Below are positions 43,715-52,771 of a stretch of DNA of 64,000 nucleotides, piece after piece. The notes under the pieces are model-generated. The model saw only the letters and a program-made list of their open reading frames with translations, had not been told where the DNA came from and searched no databases. The stretch covers positions 372,001 to 436,000 of the forward strand of contig NZ_CAKKLJ010000002.1 in the NCBI RefSeq assembly GCF_918698005.1, read 5' to 3'. Within the stretch, counting starts at the first letter, position 1. Each line of letters starts with the position of its first letter. This DNA is from Microbacterium sp. Bi121. Lineage in GTDB: Bacteria > Actinomycetota > Actinomycetes > Actinomycetales > Microbacteriaceae. The translations under genes and the position numbers were made by a program.

Positions 43715-44724
43715 CTCTTCTGCTTCTCGCCGGAATTCCGTTCGGCGGATTCCGCTTCCTCCGCCGAACGCAGGGCCCGTGTCGCGATCGCGACCTCCTG
43801 CTGAGCGCGCTGCACGCGCCGTTGCGCGAACGTCCGCGCCCCGTACGTCGCCGAGATCCGATCGTGCGCCTCCTCTGCTCCGGTGGTGATGAGCGCGCAC
43901 GAGATGAGGATCACCTGGCTGGAGAGGTTCATCCAGATCAGCAGCGCCAGGAGCGAGGCGAACGTCGCCAGCAGCGGGTTCGAGGTGGCCCCGCCGACGA
44001 ACAGGCTCGAAAGCTCCTGCAGGACGACGAGCCCGATGCCTCCCAGCAACGCGCCTCCCCACATCGCCTTCGCCGGCGCGCGCAGACCGGACAGCAGCAG
44101 GAAGATCCCGATGATCAGGGCCACGTCGAGGGCATACACGACAAGCAGCGAGACGACGCGGATGCTCCACTCGGCGATGACGGAGTCGTCTGCCAGGCCG
44201 AGCAGGTCGGTGACGAAGCCGAGGCCGATACGGGCGAGGAAGGTCACCGCTGCCGCAGCGATGAACGCGACGGCGATCCCGAGAGCCAGCGCGAGGTTGC
44301 GCAGGATCACCCAGACGAAGAGCACGTCGTCCTGAACGGTGCCCGCGATGCTGCGCACCGCCGTCCGCAGGGCCCCGATCGCGCCCAACGCGGCACCGAT
44401 GAGCGCGACGAGCGAGATGATTCCGGTGATCGTGAACCCGGCCGGCTCGATCTCCGTCGGGTCCTTCACGACACCGTCCGGCCCGACCAGGCCCGGCACG
44501 GCCGAGTCGATCGCATCGAGGATCGGCTTCCACGCGTCCGGGTTGCCGGCGAGCCAGATCGCAGCGATGGAGAATCCGAGCAGGAGCCCGGCGAAGACGC
44601 TGAACAGAGCGCGATAGGTGACGCTGTCGGCGAGCATCGGACCGCGACGCTCGGAGTACAGCAGATACGCTCGAACGACCCTCAGGCGCAGCACCCAGGC
44701 GATCACGGACTTGATAATCTCCAT
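43711..44724 (-). CDS. YihY/UPF0761 family inner-membrane protein
   Basis: 337-residue protein with six hydrophobic spans of the YihY (formerly ribonuclease BN) family; ADSVTYRALFSVFAGLLLGFSIA and LIWMNLSSQVILISCALI are the typical conserved spans, the latter with a short charged tail. The old RNase BN name is an error inherited from early annotation; function is unknown. The ATG is six bases after TACGGT (complement of 44731-44736). A charged C-terminal extension (RRVQRAQQEVAIATRAL...) is added. Confidence 0.9.
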   Translation of the reverse strand: MEIIKSVIAWVLRLRVVRAYLLYSERRGPMLADSVTYRALFSVFAGLLLGFSIAAIWLAGNPDAWKPILDAIDSAVPGLVGPDGVVKDPTEIEPAGFTITGIISLVALIGAALGAIGALRTAVRSIAGTVQDDVLFVWVILRNLALALGIAVAFIAAAAVTFLARIGLGFVTDLLGLADDSVIAEWSIRVVSLLVVYALDVALIIGIFLLLSGLRAPAKAMWGGALLGGIGLVVLQELSSLFVGGATSNPLLATFASLLALLIWMNLSSQVILISCALITTGAEEAHDRISATYGARTFAQRRVQRAQQEVAIATRALRSAEEAESAERNSGEKQKS

Positions 44725-44773
44725 GCCTTCACCGTAATGAATCTCGGATTGAGGCGGCGAGGGGGTTGCGCGG

Positions 44774-44804
44774 TGCCAGGTCGCCCTGGCAGGTGCCATA
44801 GAAT
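44774..44804 (+). promoter_or_regulatory. lysA promoter -10 with adjacent inverted repeat
   Basis: TAGAAT (44799-44804) is a strong -10. Directly upstream, TGCCAGG (44774-44780) and CCTGGCA (44785-44791) form a 7-bp inverted repeat with a four-base spacer across the expected -35 site, and GGTGCCA occurs twice (44772-44778 and 44792-44798). It could be an operator. The leader before the lysA GTG is about 50 bases. Confidence 0.45.
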
Positions 44805-44862
44805 CGGGGCAACCTCGAGTGGCCCGTCTTCACCGGGGTTCCCCTCCCATGATTGGTGCTGT

Positions 44863-46272
44863 GTGCTTCCCCCTGCAGATCCGCTCGCCCCGGAATGGCT
44901 CGTCGTGCCAGACGACGCGAATGCGCTCGCAGCAGGAGTGTGGCCGGCATCCGCGAACCGCGCTGCCGATGGAGAGATCGTCCTCGGCGGGATGCCGGTG
45001 TCCGAGATCGTCCACGAACACGGAACACCGGTGCTGGTGCTCGACGAAGACGAGGTGCGCAGTCGGGCGCGCGAGTTCCACGACGCATTCGCGGCGGCTA
45101 CCGCCCAGCACGGCACGACGGCTCGCGTCTACTACGCGGGCAAGGCATTCCTGTCCACCGCAGTCGCTCGCTGGGTGACCGAAGAGGGGCTGGGCGTCGA
45201 CGTGTGCACGCGCGGTGAGCTCGAGGTCGCACTTGCCGCCGGCGTGGATGCTGCGCGGATCGGTTTCCACGGGAACAACAAGCTCCCGTCCGAGATCGAG
45301 CGGGCTGTCGCCGCCGGCGTCGGCACGATCATCGTCGACAGCGCGATCGAGATCGAGCGCATAGCCGCCGCCGCCTCCCGCCTCGACATCGTGCAGCGCG
45401 TTCTGGTGCGGGTGAACAGCGGTGTGCACGCCGAGACCCATGACTTCCTCGCGACGGCGCACGAAGACCAGAAGTTCGGCATGCCGTTCGCGGATGCCGA
45501 GACCGCCGTCGCTCGCATCCGTGAACTGCCGTCGCTGGAGTTCGCTGGGCTCCACTGTCACATCGGATCGCAGATCTTCGGCGTCGCGGGGTTCCGCGAG
45601 TCAGCTGCCCGTGTGCTCGAACTCCACCAGGCGCTGCGCGCCGGCGGCGAGATCCCGATCCTGAACCTCGGCGGCGGCTTCGGCATCGCCTACACGAGCG
45701 TCGACGACCCGACGCCCATCGCCCGTCTCGCCTCGGAGATCGTCGACGCCGTGGCGTCCGGATGCGCCGAACGCGGCATCCCGCTGCCGACGCTCGCGTT
45801 CGAACCCGGCCGCGCCATCGTCGGCACTGCCGGAGTGACGCTGTACGAAGTCGGCACGACCAAGCCGGTCAGCCTCGACTCCGGCGCCAGCCGTCTGTAC
45901 GTGAGCGTCGACGGCGGCATGAGCGACAACGCGCGGCCGGCGCTGTACGGCGCGCAGTTCTCCGCCCGCATCGCCTCGCGCACCAGTGACGCCGAGCCGA
46001 CGCTCTCCCGCGTCGTCGGACGGCACTGCGAGTCGGGAGACATCGTCGTCGACCACGAGTACCTCCCCGATGATGTCGCCCCTGGCGACCTGCTGGCCGT
46101 CCCGGCGACGGGTGCGTACTGCGCCTCGCTGGCCAGCAACTACAACCATGTCCCGCGTCCCGCTGTCGTCGCGGTCTCCGGTGGGAGCTCGCGCGTGATC
46201 GTGCGCGGCGAGACCATCGATGACCTGCTCGCGCGGGATGCCGGAATCAGCACGAACGAAGGAGCACGATGA
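44863..46272 (+). CDS. lysA: Diaminopimelate decarboxylase
   Basis: 469-residue PLP enzyme making lysine from meso-diaminopimelate. Fold-type III: VYYAGKAFL with Schiff-base Lys94, GFHGNNKLPSEI, HCHIGSQIF, GGGFGIAY, EPGRAIVGTAG and the second-subunit CESGDIV block. The GTG at 44863 is the best start because a family-like N terminus (PPADPLAPEWLVVPDDANALA) follows; no Shine-Dalgarno is clear, so the exact start is uncertain. A longer upstream frame is a shadow of yihY. First gene of the lysA-hom-thrB unit, overlapping hom by four bases. Confidence 0.94.
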   Translation: MLPPADPLAPEWLVVPDDANALAAGVWPASANRAADGEIVLGGMPVSEIVHEHGTPVLVLDEDEVRSRAREFHDAFAAATAQHGTTARVYYAGKAFLSTAVARWVTEEGLGVDVCTRGELEVALAAGVDAARIGFHGNNKLPSEIERAVAAGVGTIIVDSAIEIERIAAAASRLDIVQRVLVRVNSGVHAETHDFLATAHEDQKFGMPFADAETAVARIRELPSLEFAGLHCHIGSQIFGVAGFRESAARVLELHQALRAGGEIPILNLGGGFGIAYTSVDDPTPIARLASEIVDAVASGCAERGIPLPTLAFEPGRAIVGTAGVTLYEVGTTKPVSLDSGASRLYVSVDGGMSDNARPALYGAQFSARIASRTSDAEPTLSRVVGRHCESGDIVVDHEYLPDDVAPGDLLAVPATGAYCASLASNYNHVPRPAVVAVSGGSSRVIVRGETIDDLLARDAGISTNEGAR

Positions 46273-47591
46273 CCCAGCCCCAATCGAGCGACCAGTATCG
46301 ACGACTTCGCGTGGCGCTTCTCGGCGCCGGCGCCGTGGGCTCACAGGTCGCCGACCTGCTGCTGCGCCACGGCGACGAGCTGGCAGACCGTGCCGGCGCG
46401 TCGCTCGAGCTCGCCGGCATCGCCGTCCGCGACGTGGATGCTCCGCGCGATGTGGAGCTCCCGAAGGAGCTGTTCACCACCGATGCGGACAGCCTCATCG
46501 TCGGCAGCGACATCGTCATCGAGCTCATGGGCGGCATCGAACCGGCACGCGGCAACCTGCTGCTCGCTCTGAACTCCGGAGCAGACGTCGTCACGGCCAA
46601 CAAGGCGCTGCTGGCGACCCACGGCACCGAGCTGTTCGAGGCGGCCGATCAGGTCGGCGCCTCGGTGTACTACGAGGCGGCTGCGGCCGGCGCGATCCCG
46701 ATCATCCGGCCGCTGCGCGATTCGCTCGCCGGCGACCGCGTCGTCCGCATCATGGGAATCGTCAACGGCACGACCAACTACATCCTCGATCGCATGGACA
46801 GCGAGGGCGCCGACTTCGCCGAGGTGCTCGCCGACGCGCAGCGCCTGGGCTATGCCGAAGCCGACCCGACAGCCGACGTCGAAGGCTACGACGCCGCGCA
46901 GAAGGCGGCGATCCTGGCATCCCTCGCCTTCCACACCGCCGTCCCTCTCGACGCCGTGCACCGCGAGGGCATCACCGCCATCACGCCGGCGATGATCGAA
47001 GAGGCCCGCGCGGCCGGATTCGTCATCAAGCTGCTCGCCGTGTGCGAGCGCATCACGGTTGACGGATCCGAGTCGATCTCGGTGCGCGTCTACCCCGCGC
47101 TCGTGGCTCGTACACACCCGCTCGGCTCGGTGCACGGTGCCAACAACGCCGTATTCGTCGAAGCCGAGGCCGCCGGTTCGCTCATGTTCTACGGCGCCGG
47201 TGCCGGCGGCGTCCAGACGGCGTCCGCCGTTCTCGGCGACGTCGTCTCGGCAGCGCGACGCCACATCGCCGGCGGCGTCGGGGTCGGGGAGTCGACGCGA
47301 GCGAACCTGCCGACCGTTCCGATCGGGCACGTCATCACGCGCTACCAGATCACCCTCGAGGTGAACGACCAGCCAGGTGTTCTGGCCACTGTCGCCGGCA
47401 TCCTCTCCGAGGGCGGCGTGTCCGTCGCGACCGTCGTGCAGACGGTGCAGGGCGAGGACGACCCCACAGCGCGCCTCATCATCGGCACGCACCGCGCCGC
47501 AGATCAGGCGCTCAGCGACACGGTCGAGAAGCTCGCCGCGAGTGACGTCGTCGAGCGCGTCGTCTCCGTGCTGCGCGTGGAAGGCGAGTGA
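46269..47591 (+). CDS. hom: Homoserine dehydrogenase
   Basis: 440-residue NAD(P)-dependent enzyme reducing aspartate semialdehyde to homoserine, the branch point for threonine and methionine. N-terminal VALLGAGAVGSQVADLLLRHG cofactor site, catalytic-region GIVNGTTNYIL and YAEADPTADVEGYDAAQKAAILAS, then a C-terminal ACT domain (VNDQPGVLATVAGILSEGGVSVATV) that would bind threonine for feedback inhibition. Overlaps lysA (ATGA) and thrB. Confidence 0.96.
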   Translation: MTQPQSSDQYRRLRVALLGAGAVGSQVADLLLRHGDELADRAGASLELAGIAVRDVDAPRDVELPKELFTTDADSLIVGSDIVIELMGGIEPARGNLLLALNSGADVVTANKALLATHGTELFEAADQVGASVYYEAAAAGAIPIIRPLRDSLAGDRVVRIMGIVNGTTNYILDRMDSEGADFAEVLADAQRLGYAEADPTADVEGYDAAQKAAILASLAFHTAVPLDAVHREGITAITPAMIEEARAAGFVIKLLAVCERITVDGSESISVRVYPALVARTHPLGSVHGANNAVFVEAEAAGSLMFYGAGAGGVQTASAVLGDVVSAARRHIAGGVGVGESTRANLPTVPIGHVITRYQITLEVNDQPGVLATVAGILSEGGVSVATVVQTVQGEDDPTARLIIGTHRAADQALSDTVEKLAASDVVERVVSVLRVEGE

Positions 47592-48526
47592 TGGCGGCTG
47601 TCGAGGGGCGCACGGTGCAGGTGCAGGTTCCAGCCACCAGCGCGAACCTCGGCCCCGGGTTCGACACCCTCGGACTCGCACTGAGCGTGTACGACGAACT
47701 GACCGTCACGGCGCTCGACGGCGACCGCCTCGAGATCGACGTCTCCGGGTCGGGTGCCGATGAGATCGCGCGCGACGAGTCGAACCTCGTCGTGCGTTCG
47801 ATCGAGCATGTCTACAAGTCCGTGGGTCGCGAGATGCCAGGGCTGCGGATCACGGCCAGGAACGGCGTCCCGCACGGTCGAGGGCTGGGGTCGTCCGGCG
47901 CCGCGGTGACGGCGGGGGTTCTCGCAGCAAAGGGACTCCTCGCCGGTGACGTCGAGCTCTCCGATGCCGACCTGCTCCGACTGGCGACAGAGCTCGAGGG
48001 ACACCCGGACAACGTCGCTCCGGCATTGTTCGGCGGTCTGACGATCGCCTGGACTGGCGAGAGCGGACCGCAGCACAAGAAGCTGCTCGTTCACCGTGGT
48101 GTCGCCCCGCTCGTACTCGTTCCTGAGCGGACGATGTCGACCACGCTCGCCCGTTCGCTGCAGCCGCCGCAGGTGTCCCGCGAGGATGCCGTGTTCAACG
48201 TCTCTCGCACAGCACTGCTGATCGCTGCGCTCATGCAGAGCCCAGAACTGCTGCTCGATGCAACAGCGGACAGACTGCATCAGGACTACCGTGCCGAGGC
48301 CATGCCAGAGACTCATGCGCTCGTGCAGGCGCTCCGCTCGGCCGGATTCGCGGCCGTCGTCTCCGGTGCGGGGCCCAGCGTCCTGGTCCTCTGCGACGGT
48401 CCTGGCGGTCGCCAGGAGGCGAAGGAACTCGCCGATTCCGTCACTGACACTCCGTGGGAGGGCCTCATGCTGGCCGTCGACGTGCGTGGTGGTACAGTAA
48501 GGGAACGAGCGGAGGGTTCCACGTAA
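47591..48526 (+). CDS. thrB: Homoserine kinase
   Basis: 311-residue GHMP kinase phosphorylating homoserine for thrC. Motifs: VPATSANLGPGFDTLGLAL, the ATP loop PHGRGLGSSGAAVTAG, and VVSGAGPSVLVL. GTG 47588 and ATG 47591 are both possible; GAAGG lies six bases before the ATG, which is preferred. Its start overlaps the hom stop. A -10-like TACAGT for rho lies inside its 3' end. Confidence 0.95.
   Translation: MAAVEGRTVQVQVPATSANLGPGFDTLGLALSVYDELTVTALDGDRLEIDVSGSGADEIARDESNLVVRSIEHVYKSVGREMPGLRITARNGVPHGRGLGSSGAAVTAGVLAAKGLLAGDVELSDADLLRLATELEGHPDNVAPALFGGLTIAWTGESGPQHKKLLVHRGVAPLVLVPERTMSTTLARSLQPPQVSREDAVFNVSRTALLIAALMQSPELLLDATADRLHQDYRAEAMPETHALVQALRSAGFAAVVSGAGPSVLVLCDGPGGRQEAKELADSVTDTPWEGLMLAVDVRGGTVRERAEGST
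48493..48498 (+). promoter_or_regulatory. Possible -10 of rho inside thrB
   Basis: TACAGT near the end of thrB. No convincing -35. If used, rho mRNA would carry a leader of about 190 bases. Confidence 0.3.
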
Positions 48527-48693
48527 TTTCGTGACTCTGACCCCCATCGCAATTCTGCGAGACCCGCACGCAACCCCCAGTACTGCTTTTCCGGTGCTGG
48601 CTGGCGGACGCCGAGCGTCTGTCCGTGCGATCGCGCACAGCACCCGTTGTGCGCGAGACATGCTCATTTCCCACGACATATAAGGGAGTACTC
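48527..48693 (+). promoter_or_regulatory. Long structured leader of rho
   Basis: 167 bases with no gene. It contains TCGCGCACA (48631-48639) and its complement TGTGCGCGA (48648-48656), a 9-bp stem with an 8-base loop, 37 bases before the rho start codon, and a C-rich, less structured stretch before it (48541-48590). Rho is autoregulated by attenuation in several bacteria, and an unstructured C-rich tract followed by a hairpin would suit that. No known Rfam-type leader recognised. Confidence 0.4.
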
Positions 48694-50658
48694 GTGGAGA
48701 ATTTCTCCGAGACCCAGAACGACCAGTCGGCAGCCGACGCTTCGGCTCCAGCCGCCGACAGCACCGCAACCGAGACCACGGCTCCGCGCAAGCGCGCTCC
48801 GCGTCGGGCGACGACGGCGACAGCAGCTGCCAAGGGCGCCGAGGCGGCTCCTGCCGCTGACGTAGCACCGGCCGCTGCACCTGCCGCTGCTGAGGCGGCA
48901 CCTGCTGCCGACGCGCCGGCCGCTGACGCGCCCAAGGCGAAGGCACCGCGCCGCAGCCGCGCGAAGAAGGCTGACGCCGACACCACGCCCGCTGAGCCGG
49001 ACGCTGCCTCGCCGGCAGCCGAGGGCGCAGCATCCGACGCAGCCGAGGCACCCGCCGAGGCGGCTCCGAAGTCGGGCCGGGGACGCCGCACCAAGAAGAC
49101 CGAGCCCGCAGCAGACGCAGCACCCACCGGTGAAGACGCGAAGTCTGACGCCAAGTCTGGTTCCCAGCCCGAGGCCGCTGACGCAGGCAAGTCCACGAAG
49201 TCGGAGAAGCCGGCCGAGGCGGACCAGACCCAGAACGACAAGCAGAGCGATGCCGAAGGTTCCGACGCCGGTGACGGCGACGAGGGCTCCGGCCGCAGCC
49301 GCAGCCGTAACCGCAGCCGCAGCCGTGGCCGCGGCGGAAACGCGCAGAGCGGTCAGAACGGCCAGGACGCCCAGCAGAACGCCTCCTCCGATGACGAGGG
49401 CAACGGCCGCGGCCGCCAGCGCAACAAGCGCCGCACCAGCGGTGGCGCATCCGACGAGTTCGAGACCGAGATCGGCGAGGACGACGTCCTGATCCCGATC
49501 GCCGGCATCCTGGACGTGCTCGACAACTACGCGTTCGTGCGCACTACCGGCTACCTCGCCGGCGCCAGCGACGTCTACGTCTCGCTCGGCCAGGTGAAGA
49601 AGTACAACCTGCGCAAGGGCGATGCGATCGTCGGCGCCATCAAGCAGCCCCGCGAGGGCGAGCAGCAGGGCCGCCAGAAGTACAACGCGCTGGTGAAGGT
49701 CGACTCGATCAACGGCCTGTCCGTCGAGGACGCCGCCACCCGCGTCGAGTTCGGCAAGCTCACGCCGCTCTACCCGCAGGAGCGCCTGCGACTCGAGACC
49801 GCTCCTGAAAAGCTCACGCAGCGCATCATCGACCTCGTCGCTCCGATCGGCAAGGGGCAGCGCGGTCTCATCGTCGCGCCGCCGAAGGCCGGCAAGACGA
49901 TCGTCCTGCAGCAGATCGCGAACGCGATCGCTCAGAACAACCCCGAAGTCCACCTCATGGTCGTGCTGGTCGATGAGCGCCCCGAAGAGGTCACCGACAT
50001 GGAGCGCACCGTCAAGGGCGAGGTCATCGCCTCGACGTTCGACCGTCCGGCAGAAGACCACACCACGGTCGCCGAGCTCGCCATCGAGCGCGCGAAGCGC
50101 CTCGTGGAACTCGGTCGCGACGTCGTCGTGCTTCTCGACTCGATCACCCGCCTCGGCCGTGCCTACAACATCGCCACGCCCACCTCGGGCCGTGTGCTCA
50201 CCGGTGGCGTCGACGCTGCAGCGCTCTACCCGCCGAAGCGCTTCTTCGGAGCAGCTCGCAACATCGAGAACGGCGGATCGCTCACGATCCTCGCCACGGC
50301 TCTCGTCGAGACCGGATCCAAGATGGATGAGGTCATCTTCGAGGAGTTCAAGGGCACCGGAAACAGCGAGCTCCGCCTGTCGCGCGCCCTCGCCGACAAG
50401 CGCATCTTCCCGGCCGTCGACGTCAACGCGTCGTCCACCCGCCGTGAGGAGATGCTCCTGTCGCAGGATGAGGTCAAGATCACCTGGAAGCTGCGTCGCG
50501 CCCTCGCCGGCCTCGACACCCAGCAGGCCCTCGAGGTCGTGCTCGGCAAGCTCAAGGAGACGCAGTCGAACGTCGAGTTCCTCGTGCAGATGCAGAAGTC
50601 GATGCCCGCTCCCGTCGCCGGTGGACACAGCCACGGGCACGAGAACAGCATCCGCTGA
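48694..50658 (+). CDS. rho: Transcription termination factor Rho
   Basis: 654-residue hexameric RNA helicase that ends transcription. The first ~253 residues are a disordered Ala/Glu/Lys-rich segment ending in an Arg/Ser/Gly-rich basic patch (around residues 205-250); no N-terminal helix-bundle (Rho_N) is seen. The core begins at [25 protein letters not shown] (RNA-binding CSD, about residue 263), followed by the P-loop [12 protein letters not shown] (about 395), the catalytic [11 protein letters not shown]-loop [11 protein letters not shown] and R-loop [13 protein letters not shown] start with GGGAG seven bases before it. Confidence 0.97.
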   Translation: MENFSETQNDQSAADASAPAADSTATETTAPRKRAPRRATTATAAAKGAEAAPAADVAPAAAPAAAEAAPAADAPAADAPKAKAPRRSRAKKADADTTPAEPDAASPAAEGAASDAAEAPAEAAPKSGRGRRTKKTEPAADAAPTGEDAKSDAKSGSQPEAADAGKSTKSEKPAEADQTQNDKQSDAEGSDAGDGDEGSGRSRSRNRSRSRGRGGNAQSGQNGQDAQQNASSDDEGNGRGRQRNKRRTSGGASDEFETEIGEDDVLIPIAGILDVLDNYAFVRTTGYLAGASDVYVSLGQVKKYNLRKGDAIVGAIKQPREGEQQGRQKYNALVKVDSINGLSVEDAATRVEFGKLTPLYPQERLRLETAPEKLTQRIIDLVAPIGKGQRGLIVAPPKAGKTIVLQQIANAIAQNNPEVHLMVVLVDERPEEVTDMERTVKGEVIASTFDRPAEDHTTVAELAIERAKRLVELGRDVVVLLDSITRLGRAYNIATPTSGRVLTGGVDAAALYPPKRFFGAARNIENGGSLTILATALVETGSKMDEVIFEEFKGTGNSELRLSRALADKRIFPAVDVNASSTRREEMLLSQDEVKITWKLRRALAGLDTQQALEVVLGKLKETQSNVEFLVQMQKSMPAPVAGGHSHGHENSIR

Positions 50659-50677
50659 TCCGCTCAGGAGATACGGC

Positions 50678-51754
50678 GTGTTCGAGTCCGTTCAGGCTCT
50701 GATCGATGAACACCGCCGGGTGCAGGAGGAGCTCTCCGACCCGGCGGTGCACGCCGATGCTGCCCGCGCGAAGCGCGTCAATCGGCGCTACGCCGAGCTC
50801 AGCCGCATCGTCACCGCGCATGACGCGTGGATCGCGGCAGTCGACGACCTCGATGCGGCTCGTGAGCTCGCGAAGGACGACGACGCGTTCGCCGAGGAGA
50901 TCCCTTCCCTCGAGGAGAACGTGCAGCAGACGCAGGAACGACTGCGTCGCCTGCTCATTCCGCGCGACCCGGATGACGCCCGCGACGTGATCATGGAGAT
51001 CAAGGCGGGGGAGGGCGGCGCCGAGTCCGCACTGTTCGCGGCCGACCTGCTGCGCATGTACACGCAGTACGCCGCTCACAAGGGATGGAAGACCGAGCTG
51101 CTCGACCGCAACGAGTCGGACCTCGGCGGCTACAAGGACGTCCAGATCGCGATCAAGGGCTCGAGCTCCGACCCTGCGCAGGGCGTGTGGGCGCATCTGA
51201 AGTACGAGGGCGGCGTGCACCGCGTGCAGCGCGTCCCGGCGACCGAGTCGCAGGGCCGCATCCACACGTCGACCACCGGCGTGCTCGTGTTCCCAGAGGT
51301 CGATGAACCTGAAGAGCTTCAGATCGACCAGAACGACCTGAAGATCGACGTCTACCGTTCGTCCGGCCCTGGCGGGCAGTCCGTCAACACGACCGACTCT
51401 GCGGTGCGCATCACGCACATGCCGACCGGCATCGTCGTCTCGATGCAGAACGAGAAGTCCCAGCTGCAGAACCGCGAGGCCGGTATGCGCGTGCTGCGCG
51501 CCCGCCTGCTCGCCAAGCAGCAGGAGGAACGGGATGCCGCGGCATCCGATGCCCGCAAGTCCCAGATCCGCGGCATGGACCGGTCGGAGCGGATCCGCAC
51601 CTACAACTTCCCCGAGAACCGCATCGCGGATCACCGCACCGGCTTCAAGGCGTACAACCTCGATCAGGTCATGGACGGTGCACTCGATCCGATCATCGAG
51701 TCCGCGATCACGGCGGATGAAGAGGCGCGCCTCGCCGCTGTCGGCGGAGACTGA
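50678..51754 (+). CDS. prfA: Peptide chain release factor 1
   Basis: 358-residue class I release factor reading UAA and UAG. GGQ motif in [17 protein letters not shown] (Gln about residue 234), preceded by [16 protein letters not shown] start at 50678 with AGGAG upstream, 19 bases after the rho stop, so it is co-transcribed. Probably methylated on its Gln by the nearby PrmC. Confidence 0.97.
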   Translation: MFESVQALIDEHRRVQEELSDPAVHADAARAKRVNRRYAELSRIVTAHDAWIAAVDDLDAARELAKDDDAFAEEIPSLEENVQQTQERLRRLLIPRDPDDARDVIMEIKAGEGGAESALFAADLLRMYTQYAAHKGWKTELLDRNESDLGGYKDVQIAIKGSSSDPAQGVWAHLKYEGGVHRVQRVPATESQGRIHTSTTGVLVFPEVDEPEELQIDQNDLKIDVYRSSGPGGQSVNTTDSAVRITHMPTGIVVSMQNEKSQLQNREAGMRVLRARLLAKQQEERDAAASDARKSQIRGMDRSERIRTYNFPENRIADHRTGFKAYNLDQVMDGALDPIIESAITADEEARLAAVGGD

Positions 51755-51787
51755 CCTTGCGCGCCGTCCGGGTCTAGGATCGGCGGC

Positions 51788-52189
51788 GTGATCACCTTTC
51801 TCATTCGACTGTTCGTCTTCCTCGCCTCTGCGGCGATCGGACTGATCGTCGCGGATCTCGTCCTGCCCGGCTTCATGATCCAGTGGGATCGCTGGTGGGG
51901 CTTCGTCATCTGCATCGTGATCTTCGCGATCCTGCAGAGTGCGTTGAGCCCGCTGATCGCGAGACTCGCTGACCGCTACGCCCCGGTGCTGACCGGGGGC
52001 ATCGGCATCGTCTCGACGCTCGTCGCCCTGATCGTCGTCGTGCTGCTGCCGATCGGCGGCCTGCGGATAACGGATGCCGCCGGTTGGATCGTCGGCGCGG
52101 TGATCGTCTGGATCGTGACAGCGCTGTGCACGCTGCTGCTGCCGATGATCTTCCTCAAGCGTGACGCGAAAGAGCGGCGGAAGGGCTGA
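51788..52189 (+). CDS. Small four-span membrane protein (phage-holin-4-like family)
   Basis: 133-residue membrane protein with four hydrophobic spans and a basic tail KRDAKERRKG. It resembles the small conserved membrane proteins annotated as phage holin family in actinobacteria, but nothing around it is phage-like and no lysis role is supported. The GTG is seven bases after TAGGAT (51775-51780). It ends one base before the convergent cysE stop. Confidence 0.7.
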   Translation: MITFLIRLFVFLASAAIGLIVADLVLPGFMIQWDRWWGFVICIVIFAILQSALSPLIARLADRYAPVLTGGIGIVSTLVALIVVVLLPIGGLRITDAAGWIVGAVIVWIVTALCTLLLPMIFLKRDAKERRKG

Positions 52190-52190
52190 G

Positions 52191-52763
52191 TCAGATCGAG
52201 TAGTCGGAGGCGAGGCGCAGGTCGCTGAAATCGTCGTGGCCACGTCGCTTGCGAGCACGAGCGGGGACGCCGGTGAGGATGCTCTCCTCCGGGGCATCCT
52301 TAGTCACGACGGCGTTCGCGCCGACCACGGTGTTGCGTCCGATCGTGATCGGCCCGAGGATCTTCGCACCAGCTCCGACGACGACGCCGTTGGCGAGGGT
52401 GGGATGCCGCTTGCCGGTGTCGTCGCTGGTACGACCGCCGAGAGTCACCCCGTGATACAGCATCACGTCGTCGCCGATCTCTGCGGTCTCCCCGATCACC
52501 ACGCCTGAACCGTGGTCGATGAAGAACCGCCGGCCGATCTTCGCGCCGGGGTGGATCTCGATCCCGGTCAGCGCCCGAGCGAGCTGCGAGTTCGCGCGTG
52601 CGGGAAGACGCAGTCCGCGACGCCACAGCGCGTGCGAGGCGCGGTGCGCCCAGACGGCGTGCAGCCCCGGGTACAGCGCAGCGACCTCGAGGCCCGTACG
52701 AGCGGCGGGGTCGCGCAGACGCGCGGCGGCGATGTCCTCGCGGAGGCGCGAGAGGGGACTCAT
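52191..52763 (-). CDS. cysE: Serine O-acetyltransferase
   Basis: 190-residue left-handed beta-helix enzyme making O-acetylserine for CysK. Hexapeptide repeats run from about residue 70 with [22 protein letters not shown] and [15 protein letters not shown], ending in [19 protein letters not shown]. It is the short EpsC-like form with only a reduced N-terminal helical domain. It starts eight bases after the cysK stop; no strong ribosome-binding site. Confidence 0.95.
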   Translation of the reverse strand: MSPLSRLREDIAAARLRDPAARTGLEVAALYPGLHAVWAHRASHALWRRGLRLPARANSQLARALTGIEIHPGAKIGRRFFIDHGSGVVIGETAEIGDDVMLYHGVTLGGRTSDDTGKRHPTLANGVVVGAGAKILGPITIGRNTVVGANAVVTKDAPEESILTGVPARARKRRGHDDFSDLRLASDYSI

Positions 52764-52771
52764 GTGGGGGA

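Noticed and set aside
44819..45178. 119-codon frame starting in the lysA leader and overlapping lysA
   Set aside because: It is out of frame with lysA, 14 bases past the -10, with no ribosome-binding site and shadow-like composition. A regulatory uORF is not supported.
51788..52189. Phage holin as a sign of a prophage remnant
   Set aside because: The protein is a general small membrane protein with a housekeeping-type promoter; no integrase, lysin, att site or phage structural gene is near.
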